A stretch of DNA of 64,000 nucleotides from Streptomyces rubiginosohelvolus (lineage in GTDB: Bacteria > Actinomycetota > Actinomycetes > Streptomycetales > Streptomycetaceae): contig NZ_BMTW01000001.1 of NCBI RefSeq assembly GCF_014649875.1, positions 1,302,001-1,366,000 of the forward strand, read 5' to 3'. The stretch's first letter is position 1. Every line of letters starts with the position of its first letter. Below are positions 55,859-64,000 of the stretch, piece after piece. Position numbers and translations under genes: made by a program. The notes beneath the pieces were generated by a model that saw nothing but the letters and a program-made list of their open reading frames with translations, did not search any database and was not told the origin of the DNA.

Positions 55859-57316
55859 TCACTTCTTGCTGTCGATGACCGCCTTCATCACGTCGCGCGC
55901 GATGGGAGCGGCCAGGCCGCCACCGGAGATGTCGTCCCGGTTGGCGTTGCCGTCCTCGACCACGACGGCGACGGCGACCGGGGAGCCGTTGTCGGTCTTC
56001 GCGTACGAGATGAACCAGGCGTACGGCTTCTCGCTGTTGTTCAGACCGTGCTGGGCGGTACCGGTCTTGCCGCCCACTGTGACGCCGGGGATCTGCGCGT
56101 TGGTTCCCGTGCCGTCCTTGACCACGGTCTCCATCATCTGCTGGACCTTCTGGGCGTTCTCACCGGAGAGCGCGCGGCTGAGTTCCTCGGGCTCGGCGGT
56201 GTAGACCGGGTCCAGGTTGGGCGCCTGGCGCTCGGCGACCATGTACGGCTGCATCAGCTTGCCGTCGTTGGCGATCGCGGAGGCCACCATGGCCATCTGG
56301 AGCGGGGTGGTGCGGTTCGACGCCTGACCGATGCCGGCCATGGCGTTCTGCGGCTTGTTGTCCTCGGGGTAGATGCTCGCGTCGGCGCGGACGGGCGTGA
56401 AGACTTCCTTGTTGAAGCCGAACTTGTCCGTCTGCTCGATCATCTTCCGGTTGCCTAGGTCGTCGCTCATCTTCCCGAAGACGGTGTTGCACGACCAGCG
56501 CAGGGCCTCCCGCAGCGAGGCGTCCTTGCAGGGGATGCTGCCCTCGTTCTTGAGCTCCGTGGTGGACTGCGGAAGCGTCCACGGCAGCGGGGATTCCGTC
56601 TTGGCGTCGATGTCGTCGTAGAGCCCGTTCTCCAGGGCGGCGGCGGCGGTGACGACCTTGAAGGTGGAGCCCGGGGGGTAGGTCTCGCGCAATGCCCGGT
56701 TGAGCATCGGCTTGTCCTTGTCCTTCAGGAGCTTCTGCCGGTTGTCCGAGTCCTTCATGGAGTTCCCCGCGAAGACCGAGGGGTCGTAGGACGGGGTGCT
56801 CGCGAGGGCGAGGATGGCGCCGCTCTTGGGGTCGAGGGCGACCACCGCGCCCTTCTTCTCGCCGAGCCCCTTGAAGGCGGCCTTCTGGGCGTCGCCGTTC
56901 AGCGTGGTGACGATGTTGCCGCCGCGCTTCTTCTCGCCGGTGAACATCGACAGCGTCCGGTCGAAGAACAGCTGGTCGTCGTTGCCGGTGAGGATGCCGT
57001 CTTCCAGGTTCTCCAGCTGCGAGGAGTCGAAGGCCTGGGACGAATAGCCGGTCACCGGGGCCCACAGGGGGCCGTTCTTCCAGACCCGCTTGTATGTGAA
57101 GTCGCTGTCCTCGGTCTCGGCGGAGCCGGTGATCGCCTTGCCGTCGACGATGATGTCGCCGCGCTCGTGGGCGTACCGCTCGATCTCGACGCGGCGGTTG
57201 TACTTGTGGCTGTTCAGTTCGTCGGCACGCACGTACTGGAGCCAGTTGTCCCGGATGAGGAGCGAGAGGACGAGGATGCCGCAGAAGATCGCGATCCGGC
57301 GCAGCGGCTTGTTCAC
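55859..57316 (-). CDS. pbpA: Class B penicillin-binding protein PbpA
   Basis: A 485-aa transpeptidase with an N-terminal TM helix (about 8-22), a short dimerisation part, and the transpeptidase domain with SxxK as STFK (Ser217), SxN as SCN (275-277) and KTGT (417-420). No PASTA domains. It crosslinks peptidoglycan with its SEDS partner encoded just upstream (4-nt overlap of stop and start). The ATG at 57316 is supported by that overlap. In the mycobacterial equivalent PbpA works in division; in streptomycetes it is probably used for sporulation septation or tip growth. Confidence 0.95.
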   Translation of the reverse strand: MNKPLRRIAIFCGILVLSLLIRDNWLQYVRADELNSHKYNRRVEIERYAHERGDIIVDGKAITGSAETEDSDFTYKRVWKNGPLWAPVTGYSSQAFDSSQLENLEDGILTGNDDQLFFDRTLSMFTGEKKRGGNIVTTLNGDAQKAAFKGLGEKKGAVVALDPKSGAILALASTPSYDPSVFAGNSMKDSDNRQKLLKDKDKPMLNRALRETYPPGSTFKVVTAAAALENGLYDDIDAKTESPLPWTLPQSTTELKNEGSIPCKDASLREALRWSCNTVFGKMSDDLGNRKMIEQTDKFGFNKEVFTPVRADASIYPEDNKPQNAMAGIGQASNRTTPLQMAMVASAIANDGKLMQPYMVAERQAPNLDPVYTAEPEELSRALSGENAQKVQQMMETVVKDGTGTNAQIPGVTVGGKTGTAQHGLNNSEKPYAWFISYAKTDNGSPVAVAVVVEDGNANRDDISGGGLAAPIARDVMKAVIDSKK

Positions 57317-58713
57317 GGTCGGACCACCTGGGTCATTTCGGCGTCGGGCGACGGTGAGGGGGCCGGAGCCGGGCGGCGGGCGGTATCGCTGATCCTGATC
57401 AGAATGGCGATCAGCGCCCAGTTGGCGAGCACGGAGGAACCACCCGCGGCCAGGAACGGCATCGTCATACCGGTGAGCGGGATGAGGCCCATCACACCGC
57501 CGGCGACGACGAACACCTGGATGGCGAACGAGCCGGAGAGGCCGATCGCGAGCAGCTTGCCGAACGGGTCACGGGCCGCCAGGGCGGTGCGTACGCCCCG
57601 CTCGACGATCAGGCCGTAGATGAGCAGCACGGCCATCATCCCGGCGAGCCCGAGCTCCTCGCCGACCGTGGCGAGGATGAAGTCGGAGTTGGCCGCGAAG
57701 CCGATCAGGTCGGAGTTGCCCTGCCCGAGCCCGGTCCCGAGCGTGCCTCCGGAGCCGAAGGCCATCAGGGACTTCGCCATCTGCTCGCTCGCGGCCACCT
57801 CGCCCCAGCCCGCGAAGGGGTCGAGCCAGGCGGTGACGCGCTGCTGGACGTGCGGTTCGAAGGTGGCGACGCTGACCGCGCCGACGGCCGACATCAGCAG
57901 ACCGAAGACGATCCAGCTGGTGCGCTCGGTCGCCACGTAGAGCATGACGACGAACATGCCGAAGAAGAGCAGCGAGGTGCCGAGGTCGGTCTCGAAGACG
58001 AGGATCAGGATCGACATCGCCCAGATGGCGAGGATCGGGCCGAGGTCCCGTCCGCGGGGCAGGTACAGGCCCATGAAGCGGCGGCTGGCCAGGGCCAGCG
58101 CGTCCCGCTTGACCATCAGGTAGCCCGAGAAGAACACGGTGATGATGATCTTGGCGAACTCGCCGGGCTGGAGCGTTCCGAAGCCCGGGATCTTGATCCA
58201 GATCTTGGCGCCGTTCACGGCGGGGAAGAACATCGGCAGGATCAGCAGGAACAGCGCCACGACCATGGAGATGTACGTGTAGCGCTGCAGGATGCGGTGG
58301 TCCTTCAGGATCGCCAGGACCGCGACCAGCGTGGCGACGCCGATGGCGGAGAACAGCAGCTGCTTCGAGGCGGCCGGGGCGAAGGTGTCCAGTGCCTGGA
58401 AGCGTTCCGACTGGTCCAGCCGCCAGATCAGTGCCAGGCCCAGCCCGTTCAGCAGGATCGCCAGCGGCAGCAGCAGCGGATCGGCGTACTTGGCGAACCT
58501 GCGCACCACGAGGTGCGCGACACCGCCGAGCAGGGCGAGCCCCGCTCCGTAGCCGAGCATGCCCGCGGGCAGTTCGCCGTTGAGGGCGAGGCCCACGTTG
58601 GCGTAGGCGAACACCGAGATGGCGACGGCGAAGACGACGAGTGCCAGCTCGGTGTTGCGGCGGCTCGGTGCGTCGATCGCGCCGATGGTGGTCGTGTTGG
58701 TGACAACGCTCAT
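57313..58713 (-). CDS. SEDS-family peptidoglycan polymerase (FtsW/RodA type)
   Basis: A 466-aa polytopic protein with about twelve TM helices. SEDS blocks are IWRLDQSERF, NGAKIWIKIPGFGTLQPGEFAKI, the catalytic-Asp loop region ETDLGTSLLFFGMF and GVMGLIPLTGMTMPFLAAGGSS. These proteins polymerise lipid II glycan strands, paired with a class B PBP; here pbpA overlaps by 4 nt. The gene is the counterpart of rodA (Rv0017c) by order; whether it is functionally FtsW-like or RodA-like cannot be decided from sequence. The ATG at 58713 is 22 bp after pstP. Confidence 0.93.
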   Translation of the reverse strand: MSVVTNTTTIGAIDAPSRRNTELALVVFAVAISVFAYANVGLALNGELPAGMLGYGAGLALLGGVAHLVVRRFAKYADPLLLPLAILLNGLGLALIWRLDQSERFQALDTFAPAASKQLLFSAIGVATLVAVLAILKDHRILQRYTYISMVVALFLLILPMFFPAVNGAKIWIKIPGFGTLQPGEFAKIIITVFFSGYLMVKRDALALASRRFMGLYLPRGRDLGPILAIWAMSILILVFETDLGTSLLFFGMFVVMLYVATERTSWIVFGLLMSAVGAVSVATFEPHVQQRVTAWLDPFAGWGEVAASEQMAKSLMAFGSGGTLGTGLGQGNSDLIGFAANSDFILATVGEELGLAGMMAVLLIYGLIVERGVRTALAARDPFGKLLAIGLSGSFAIQVFVVAGGVMGLIPLTGMTMPFLAAGGSSVLANWALIAILIRISDTARRPAPAPSPSPDAEMTQVVRP

Positions 58714-58735
58714 GGTGCTGAAGGCCCCCTACGGC

Positions 58736-60235
58736 TTACTGCTTACCGCACTGCGGGACCAGCTTCTTCTCTTCCTCCGAGAGGCTGGGGCCGGGAGTGG
58801 GAGCGGTGGTCGGCTTGGTCCCCTTGGCGGAGGACGTGGCGGAAGTCCTGGTGGCGGGGGCCCCGGCGGTGCCGCCGGCCTCGCCCTCGCCCGTACGGGC
58901 CCGGGTCTCGGCCTCGGCCGCGCGGCGCTGCGCGTCCTTCTTGCAGGCGGAGGCCTGGGCGGCCAGCTCGGCGATCTTCTCGCGGGCGTCGGTGATGTTG
59001 CCCTCGGCGATCGTCGACTCGACCTGCTTGCGCTGGTACGGCGGCAGGTACTTGAGCTCGATCTCGGGGTGGTTCTTCTCGACCTTCGAGAGCGAGACCC
59101 AGGCGAGGTCCTGGCTGATGCCCTGGAACAGCGCGACGTTCTCGTCCTTCGCGCCGACGTAGTACTGCGTCTGCGTCCAGCGGTAGCCGCCGTACAGACC
59201 GCCGCCGATCACGGCCAGCGCCAGCACGATGTAGACGGAACGCTTCAGCCATTTACGGCCGCCGCGCGGTTTGACGAAGTCGTCGTCCGTATACGAGTCG
59301 TAGGAGCCGTCCGGCATGCCGCCGTAGCCGGTGTCGCCGCTGCCGGGCGGGCCGAAGCCGCCGGAGGGCGGGGGCACGGGGCGGCCGAGGCCCGCCGCGC
59401 GTCCGGCGGGCGTCTGCATGGCCCCGCCGTCGCCCAGCTGGGCCTGGTTCTCGGCGACCGCGCCGACCACGACCGGGGTGTCGTTGAGCTGCCCGGCCAG
59501 GGTGTCGTTGTTGTCGACGTCCAGGACGTCGGCGACGATGCAGGTGATGTTGTCGGGGCCGCCGCCGCGCAGGGCGAGCTGGATGAGCTCCTGGATGGTC
59601 TCCTGCGGGCCCTGGTAGCTGGCGAGGGTCTCTTCCATCGTCTGGTGCGAGACCACGCCGGAGAGGCCGTCCGAGCAGATCAGATAGCGGTCGCCGGCCC
59701 GGACCTCGCGGATGGAGAGGTCCGGCTCGACATGGTCGCCGCTGCCCAGCGCCCGCATCAGCAGGGAGCGCTGCGGGTGGGTGGTGGCCTCTTCCTCGGT
59801 GATCCGGCCCTCGTCGACGAGGCGCTGCACCCAGGTGTGGTCCTGGGTGATCTGCGTCAGGACGCCGTCGCGCAGCAGGTACGCGCGGGAGTCGCCGACG
59901 TGCACCAGGCCGAGGCGCTGACCGGTCCAGAGCAGGGCGGTGAGCGTGGTGCCCATGCCCTCCAGCTGGGGGTCCTCCTCGACCATGACGCGCAGCTGGT
60001 CGTTCGCCTGCTGCACGGCGGTGCCGAGCGAGGTCAGGAGATCGGATCCGGGGACGTCGTCGTCGAGCGGGACGAGGGTGGAGATCACCTCGGAGCTGGC
60101 GACCTCACCGGCCGCCTGACCGCCCATGCCGTCGGCGATGGCGAGGAGGCGGGGACCGGCGTAGCCGGAGTCCTCGTTGCCCTCGCGGATCATGCCCTTG
60201 TGCGACCCGGCGGCGAAGCGCAGCGACAGACTCAT
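58736..60235 (-). CDS. pstP: PP2C-type Ser/Thr protein phosphatase PstP
   Basis: A 499-aa phosphatase that reverses PknB-type phosphorylation. The PP2C domain (1-240) has the metal-binding motifs GNEDS, ADGMGG, GDSRAYL, SDGLSG and GGPDNITCI. A disordered linker, a TM helix (about 345-365, VYIVLALAVIGGGLYGGY) and an extracellular coiled part ending in a Pro/Thr/Ser tail follow. The ATG at 60235 with GAGGTG upstream was chosen over the GTG at 60289. It lies between fhaB and the SEDS gene in the growth operon. Confidence 0.95.
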   Translation of the reverse strand: MSLSLRFAAGSHKGMIREGNEDSGYAGPRLLAIADGMGGQAAGEVASSEVISTLVPLDDDVPGSDLLTSLGTAVQQANDQLRVMVEEDPQLEGMGTTLTALLWTGQRLGLVHVGDSRAYLLRDGVLTQITQDHTWVQRLVDEGRITEEEATTHPQRSLLMRALGSGDHVEPDLSIREVRAGDRYLICSDGLSGVVSHQTMEETLASYQGPQETIQELIQLALRGGGPDNITCIVADVLDVDNNDTLAGQLNDTPVVVGAVAENQAQLGDGGAMQTPAGRAAGLGRPVPPPSGGFGPPGSGDTGYGGMPDGSYDSYTDDDFVKPRGGRKWLKRSVYIVLALAVIGGGLYGGYRWTQTQYYVGAKDENVALFQGISQDLAWVSLSKVEKNHPEIELKYLPPYQRKQVESTIAEGNITDAREKIAELAAQASACKKDAQRRAAEAETRARTGEGEAGGTAGAPATRTSATSSAKGTKPTTAPTPGPSLSEEEKKLVPQCGKQ

Positions 60236-60364
60236 GCGCACCTCGCCCGTCGGCTCGGGGTACAGCCTGTCTCGAGCCACACTGCCCACCCTCCGGTCGG
60301 GAACCGGGCAGCGTCCACCGTCGGGACCGCCGCGGCTCGCTCGCTCCGCTCGCTCATTGTCGTA

Positions 60365-60883
60365 CTACTTCCGCAGCTCGATGACGGTCTTGCCGATACG
60401 GATCGGCGCGCCCAGCGGAACTGGTGTCGGGGTGGTGAGCCGGGTCCGTTCCAGATACGTGCCGTTGGTGGACCCGAGATCCTCGACGATCCACTGGCCG
60501 TCACGGTCCGGGTAGATCCTGGCATGCCTGCTGGACGCGTAGTCGTCGTCCAGCACGATCGTTGAGTCGTGGGCCCGGCCCAGGGTGATGGTCTGGCCCT
60601 GGAGCGCGACCGTGGTGCCCGTGAGCGAGCCTTCGGACACGACCAGCTTGGTCGGCGCCCCGCGGCGCTGCCGACCCGGCTGCTGGCGCTGCTGGGGCGG
60701 CGCCGCTTGTTGTTGTTGGCGGCCCTGCTGGGGGCGCGTGTCGGCGGCAGTGCGGCGTGAGCCGCGCTGCGTGACGCGCGTTCCGAACAGGTCGCTGCGG
60801 ATGACCTGTACGGCCACGATGACGAACAGCCACAGAACAGCCAGGAAACCTAGCCGCATGACCGTCAGGGTCAGCTCTGACAT
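60365..60883 (-). CDS. fhaB: FHA-domain protein FhaB
   Basis: A 172-aa protein with an N-terminal TM helix (about 6-27, TVMRLGFLAVLWLFVIVAVQ), a Gln/Arg-rich linker and a C-terminal FHA domain (about 85-170) with ITLGRAHDSTI, SSRHARIY and DLGSTNGTYLE, a complete phosphothreonine-binding set. The equivalent FipA/FhaB of mycobacteria links PknB signalling to septal growth. The ATG at 60883 lies 10 bp after fhaA. The frame is open further upstream but overlaps fhaA. Confidence 0.94.
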   Translation of the reverse strand: MSELTLTVMRLGFLAVLWLFVIVAVQVIRSDLFGTRVTQRGSRRTAADTRPQQGRQQQQAAPPQQRQQPGRQRRGAPTKLVVSEGSLTGTTVALQGQTITLGRAHDSTIVLDDDYASSRHARIYPDRDGQWIVEDLGSTNGTYLERTRLTTPTPVPLGAPIRIGKTVIELRK

Positions 60884-60893
60884 TGCCCCCGCT

Positions 60894-61751
60894 TCACCCT
60901 TCGGCTTGCCGGTAAACGATGGTGGTGCTGCCCACGACGATCCGCGAGCCGTCGCGGAGCGTAGCGCGGGTGGTGTGCTGCCCGTCCACCACGATGCCGT
61001 TGGTGGACCCGAGATCCTGGATCGTCGAGGGCGTTCCGGTCCGGATCTCACAGTGCCGGCGCGATACGCCGGGGTCGTCGATCCGCACGTCGGCGTCGGT
61101 GGATCGTCCCATCACCAACGTCGGGCGGGAAATCTGATGGCGAGTGCCGTTGATCTCGATCCAGCGTCGCGTACGGGCGTCCGGCATGGGGCCGGCCGCC
61201 GTCGGCGGGCGCCGGTCGCTCGTGGGCGCCGAGGACCGTCCGGTGCCGGGCGGCGGGGCCGCGGGCATCGGCGGAGCGGCGCTCGGGGGGTAGCCGTAGC
61301 CGCCGGGAGCCGGCTGGGCGCCGGGCCGTCCGGCCGGGGGCTGGTGGGAGTGGGCCGACGGGTCCTGCTGTGACGAACTCGACGCCAGCGTGCGGCTGCG
61401 GACCCGGTAGAGCCCGGTGTCGAGGTCGTCGGCCTTCTCCAGGTGGACCTTGATCGGGCCCATGAACGTGTAGCGCTGCTGCTTGGCGTAGTCGCGCACC
61501 AGGCCGGAGAGCTCGTCGCCCAGCTGGCCCGAGTACGGGCTGAGCCGCTCGTAGTCGGGGGTGGAGAGCTCGACGATGAAGTCGTTGGGGACGACAGTCC
61601 GCTCGCGGTTCCAGATCGTCGCGTTGTTGTCGCACTCGCGCTGGAGGGCGCCGGCGATCTCGACAGGCTGCACCTCGGACTTGAAGACCTTGGCGAAGGT
61701 GCCGTTGACCAGCCCCTCGAGGCGCTGCTCGAAACGCTTCATGACCCCCAT
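60894..61751 (-). CDS. fhaA: FHA-domain protein FhaA (DUF3662 plus FHA)
   Basis: A 285-aa cytoplasmic protein. The DUF3662 domain (1-125) starts GVMKRFEQRLEGLVNGTFAKVF and includes the IVELSTPDYERL block; a Pro/Gly/Ser-rich linker (about 125-195) leads to the FHA domain (about 200-283), with LVMGRSTDADVRI, VSRRHCEI and DLGSTNGIVVDG. In mycobacteria FhaA binds the phosphorylated pseudokinase domain of MviN; here a separate pseudokinase gene beside murJ is the obvious candidate partner. The ATG at 61751 follows GGAGGAGG. First gene of the growth operon. Confidence 0.95.
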   Translation of the reverse strand: MGVMKRFEQRLEGLVNGTFAKVFKSEVQPVEIAGALQRECDNNATIWNRERTVVPNDFIVELSTPDYERLSPYSGQLGDELSGLVRDYAKQQRYTFMGPIKVHLEKADDLDTGLYRVRSRTLASSSSQQDPSAHSHQPPAGRPGAQPAPGGYGYPPSAAPPMPAAPPPGTGRSSAPTSDRRPPTAAGPMPDARTRRWIEINGTRHQISRPTLVMGRSTDADVRIDDPGVSRRHCEIRTGTPSTIQDLGSTNGIVVDGQHTTRATLRDGSRIVVGSTTIVYRQAEG

Positions 61752-62065
61752 GGGGCACCTCCTCCGTTGTCATCGTCCCTGTACTGCTTACTGATCGTAT
61801 CCACGCGTCGGGAAATCGGCTGGTTCCCCTTGTCTGGCCTGTGGATGAGTGTCACCCCTCACACGGATCGTAGAGGTGGCCTCCTCACAGTGTCCCGCAC
61901 CCGGGAAGCACTCTGGAGGAGTGGGGGGCGATGGTTCGGGGTTCCCGCTTCCCCTCCCGGAGCCGGCGAAACAACGGATGTGAATCCACCCTGTCCAGCG
62001 TGCTAATCTTCCGTTTGTCGCCAGGCGCTCACCCCCCAAGGTGAGAGTCTGAAAACACCACTCAT
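61752..62065. promoter_or_regulatory. Divergent region between fhaA and tRNA-Leu
   Basis: A 314-bp gap that must hold the fhaA operon promoter (minus) and the tRNA-Leu promoter (plus). For the tRNA a -10 TAATCT (62004-62009) is clear, but no good -35 is visible. For fhaA I cannot name a -10/-35 pair. No coding sequence is supported. Confidence 0.45.
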
Positions 62066-62148
62066 GCGCGAGTGGCGGAACGGCAGACGCGCTGGCTTCA
62101 GGTGCCAGTGTCCTTAGGGACGTGGGGGTTCAAATCCCCCCTCGCGCA
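62066..62148 (+). tRNA. leuT: tRNA-Leu (CAG)
   Basis: A class II tRNA of 83 nt: acceptor GCGCGAG with CTCGCGC, D-arm, anticodon stem CTGGC/GCCAG with loop TTCAGGT (anticodon CAG), a variable arm TGTCCTTAGGGACG and T-loop GTTCAAATC. CCA is not encoded. Confidence 0.98.
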
Positions 62149-62186
62149 CAACGGCAGGTGCTCGCAGCTGCTGAAGTTGAATCGGG

Positions 62187-62224
62187 AGAACCCCCGCTCC
62201 GGAGAAATCCGGAGCGGGGGTTCT
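62187..62224 (+). terminator. tRNA-Leu terminator
   Basis: A perfect 17-bp stem (62187-62203 with 62208-62224) with a GAAA tetraloop. Confidence 0.85.
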
Positions 62225-62422
62225 TCGTTGTTGCGTGTTCCCGAGCGAGTCGCCCCGTGTTTTCGACGGACGTGCGGGGTACGGACAGCGGGTGTGGGCA
62301 CGGTTTCCGGACAGACCGATGGCCGGTGCAACGGCGCACTTGCATACGCTGGCCGCAGAGGTTGGATCGACGGCGGCTCGGCGGTGAAGGGCTGAGCGCA
62401 CAGAACGTCCCGGAGGCAGGAA

Positions 62423-63235
62423 ATGGCGAAGCAGGCTCGCGCGGTCCAGACGTGGCGGTCGATCGTGGATGCCGCGGCGAGTGTCTTCGACGACTACGGC
62501 TACGAGCGTGCCGCCATCTCGGAGATCCTCCGCCGCGCCAAGGTCACCAAGGGTGCTCTGTACTTCCACTTCGCCTCCAAGGAGGCCATCGCTCAGGCGA
62601 TCATGGACGAGCAGACCTCCACGGTCGAGTTCGAGCAGGAGGGATCGCCGCTCCAGTCCCTGGTGGACGGCGGCCAGCAGTTCGCTTTCGCCCTCCGCCA
62701 CAACGCGATGGCCCGGGCCGGCACCAGGCTCTCCATCGAGGGCGTCTTCCTCGGCGGACCGCATCCGTGGGGCGACTGGATCGACGCGACGGCCCGGATG
62801 CTGGAGCTGGGGCAGGAGCGCGGCGAGGTGTTCCCGCAGATCGACCCGATGGTGTCGGCCAAAATCATCGTCGCCTCGTTCACCGGTATCCAGCTGGTCT
62901 CGGAGGCCGACTCCGGGCGGGCCGATCTGCGCGAGCAGGTCGCGGAGATGTGGCGCCACATCCTGCCGTCGATCGCTCACCCCGGTGTCATCGCCCACAT
63001 CAAGCCCGAGGGCCGGGTAGATCTGGCGGCCCAGGCGCGTGAGAAGGCGGAGCGGGAGGAGCAGGAGGCCAGGATCGCCGCGGAGGCCAAGGAGGCCGGC
63101 TCCGATCCCGCGGCGGACACGGGCTCCCGGCCGGGCGGTGGATCCGCTCGCGGTACGCGGGCCGGGCAGGCCGGCGACGAGGGCGACGAGGAGCCCGCGG
63201 GCGCGGGGGTGGCGGCGGCCGGAGGGGCTGCCTGA
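62423..63235 (+). CDS. TetR family regulator, gamma-butyrolactone-receptor type
   Basis: A 270-aa repressor. The N-terminal HTH region AKQARAVQTWRSIVDAAASVFDDYGYERAAISEILRRAKVTKGALYFHFASKE matches the ArpA/ScbR/CprB group, with the conserved Trp-containing C-terminal helix block (about 105-170, HPWGDWIDATARMLELG). The last 70 residues are an unusual Ala/Glu/Gly-rich tail with heptads (AREKAEREEQEARIAAEAKEA) absent from the classical receptors of about 215 aa. The ATG at 62423 follows GGAGGC. No butyrolactone synthase gene or antibiotic cluster lies here; it may be an orphan or pseudo-receptor with developmental targets. Confidence 0.85.
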   Translation: MAKQARAVQTWRSIVDAAASVFDDYGYERAAISEILRRAKVTKGALYFHFASKEAIAQAIMDEQTSTVEFEQEGSPLQSLVDGGQQFAFALRHNAMARAGTRLSIEGVFLGGPHPWGDWIDATARMLELGQERGEVFPQIDPMVSAKIIVASFTGIQLVSEADSGRADLREQVAEMWRHILPSIAHPGVIAHIKPEGRVDLAAQAREKAEREEQEARIAAEAKEAGSDPAADTGSRPGGGSARGTRAGQAGDEGDEEPAGAGVAAAGGAA

Positions 63236-63268
63236 TCCGCGACCGGACGTGCCATGTTTCACGTTCCA

Positions 63269-63284
63269 TGTTTCACGTGAAACG
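63269..63284. other. parS site right of oriC
   Basis: TGTTTCACGTGAAACG: perfect 14-bp core, last flanking base changed. It is the only parS in this window to the right of oriC (about 34 kb). A truncated copy of its left part precedes it (63255-63264). Confidence 0.88.
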
Positions 63285-63300
63285 TCCGATTGATCGTGAT

Positions 63301-63344
63301 GCGGCGGGGCCGCGGAGCTTCTACGAGCTCCGCGGCCCCGCCGC
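63301..63344. terminator. Bidirectional terminator between the TetR and azoreductase genes
   Basis: A perfect 19-bp stem (63301-63319 with 63326-63344) and 6-nt loop, followed by TTTTCG, between convergent genes. Confidence 0.85.
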
Positions 63345-63365
63345 TTTTCGAGGTCTGCGGTTCTC

Positions 63366-63977
63366 TCAGGCGGCGAGGCGGGTGGCGAGGGCCTTCGCCT
63401 TCGCCCGGGCGTCGTCGAGCGCCTGGGCGCGGGAGGCCTCGGCGAGCGGGACCAGCTCGGCCATCGACGGCTGCGAGTGGGCGAGGGTCAGCTCGGGAAC
63501 GATGAAGTCCACCTCGGCGGAGAACATGCCCGCGAACACCTTCTCCAAGTAATTCTGGACAAATTCGAAGTCCTCGCGCGGGGTGCCCGGAGCGTAGGAA
63601 CCGCCGCGGCTGGCGACGACGGTCACCGGGGTCCCGGCGACGGGGGAGTCGGGGCCCGCGTTGTGCCCGACGATGATCACCTGGTCCAGCCACGCCTTGA
63701 GGGTGGACGGGATCGTGAAGTTGTACATCGGGGCGCCGATCAGGACGGCGTCCGCCGCGGCCAGTTCGTCGGCCAGTTCGCGGCGCAGCGGGTCGTCGGC
63801 GCCCGCGGCCGTGGCGCCGGCATCCAGGTGGGGCAGCGGATCGGCGGCGAGGTCGCGGTGGACGACGGTGCCGTCCGGGTGCTGCTCGCGCCAGGCCTCG
63901 ACGAACGCCGCGGTGACGTCGCGGGAGGCGGAGCCCTGGGGGAAGACGGCGGAGTCGAGGTGCAGAAGCGTGGCCAT
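63366..63977 (-). CDS. azoR: FMN-dependent NADH:azoreductase family (AzoR)
   Basis: A 203-aa flavodoxin-fold quinone/azo reductase. The N-terminus TLLHLDSAVFPQGSASRD binds the FMN phosphate; other blocks are IGAPMYNFTIPSTLKAWLDQVI (FMN-binding loop and family signature) and VVASRGGSYAPG, with FVQNYLEKVFAGMF near the end. It reduces quinones and azo compounds by two electrons using NADH; the physiological substrate is unknown. The ATG at 63977 follows GGAGATCCCC. The frame extends 4 codons further upstream, near the window edge. Confidence 0.93.
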   Translation of the reverse strand: MATLLHLDSAVFPQGSASRDVTAAFVEAWREQHPDGTVVHRDLAADPLPHLDAGATAAGADDPLRRELADELAAADAVLIGAPMYNFTIPSTLKAWLDQVIIVGHNAGPDSPVAGTPVTVVASRGGSYAPGTPREDFEFVQNYLEKVFAGMFSAEVDFIVPELTLAHSQPSMAELVPLAEASRAQALDDARAKAKALATRLAA

Positions 63978-64000
63978 GGGGATCTCCACAGAGAGGGGAA

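Overview
This 64 kb window is the chromosomal replication-origin region of a high-GC actinomycete, almost certainly a Streptomyces. The sequence shows the order jag-yidC-yidD-rnpA-rpmH | dnaA-oriC-dnaN-gnd-recF-dciA-gyrB-gyrA, an oriC with about 20 DnaA-box-like 9-mers of the TTGTCCACA type, seven copies of the streptomycete parS core GTTTCACGTGAAAC, frequent GTG/TTG starts, and the tRNA-Ile, tRNA-Ala and tRNA-Leu genes seen at this place in actinobacteria. I see no insertion sequence, prophage, CRISPR array or rRNA operon; this is core chromosome, mostly conserved genes with a few poorly characterised ones.

Left part (0-24 kb): a membrane glycosyltransferase and a class A penicillin-binding protein read leftwards. 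A PadR regulator beside a 33-bp perfect palindrome, inositol-3-phosphate synthase and an MFS transporter read rightwards. The CCA-adding enzyme faces the MFS gene across two parS-centred palindromes. An envelope/stress block follows: DUF6049 protein, the lipid II flippase MurJ, a membrane pseudokinase, sigma factor SigM with anti-sigma RsmA, then trxB-trxA behind a near-perfect SigR promoter. A GNAT protein, parB-parA and rsmG come next on the minus strand.

Centre (24-41 kb): jag, yidC, yidD, rnpA and rpmH read away from dnaA. oriC lies between dnaA and dnaN. dnaN, gnd, recF, dciA (DUF721), gyrB, gyrA and a DUF3566 membrane protein follow, then tRNA-Ile and small membrane or secreted proteins, including a 44-aa DLW-39-type peptide and a 62-aa TM peptide just behind its own promoter.

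Right part (41-64 kb): a Ser/Thr kinase with an adjacent HTH protein, tRNA-Ala, a TerD protein, a DUF5324-like protein in the position cwsA has in mycobacteria, cyclophilin PpiA, a rhomboid protease, CrgA, a DUF881 protein, three class E sortases interleaved with a small membrane protein and a PabA/TrpG-type amidotransferase, then the growth and division operon fhaA-fhaB-pstP-ftsW/rodA-pbpA and pknB, tRNA-Leu, a TetR regulator of the gamma-butyrolactone-receptor type and an FMN azoreductase.

How it fits together: DnaA, DnaN, RecF, DciA and gyrase start and sustain replication; ParA/ParB with the parS cluster organise and segregate the origin; YidC/Jag/RnpA/RpmH serve membrane insertion and RNA or ribosome maturation; PknB, PstP, the FHA proteins, PbpA, the SEDS protein, CrgA, MurJ and the pseudokinase form a phosphorylation-controlled wall-synthesis network. 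The most notable extra signals are the parS sites embedded in terminators and in coding sequence, a compact four-box DnaA cluster about 19 kb from oriC, a perfect DnaA box in front of parA, the PadR-side palindrome, and a possible gene remnant behind an intact promoter at 41.0-41.3 kb.
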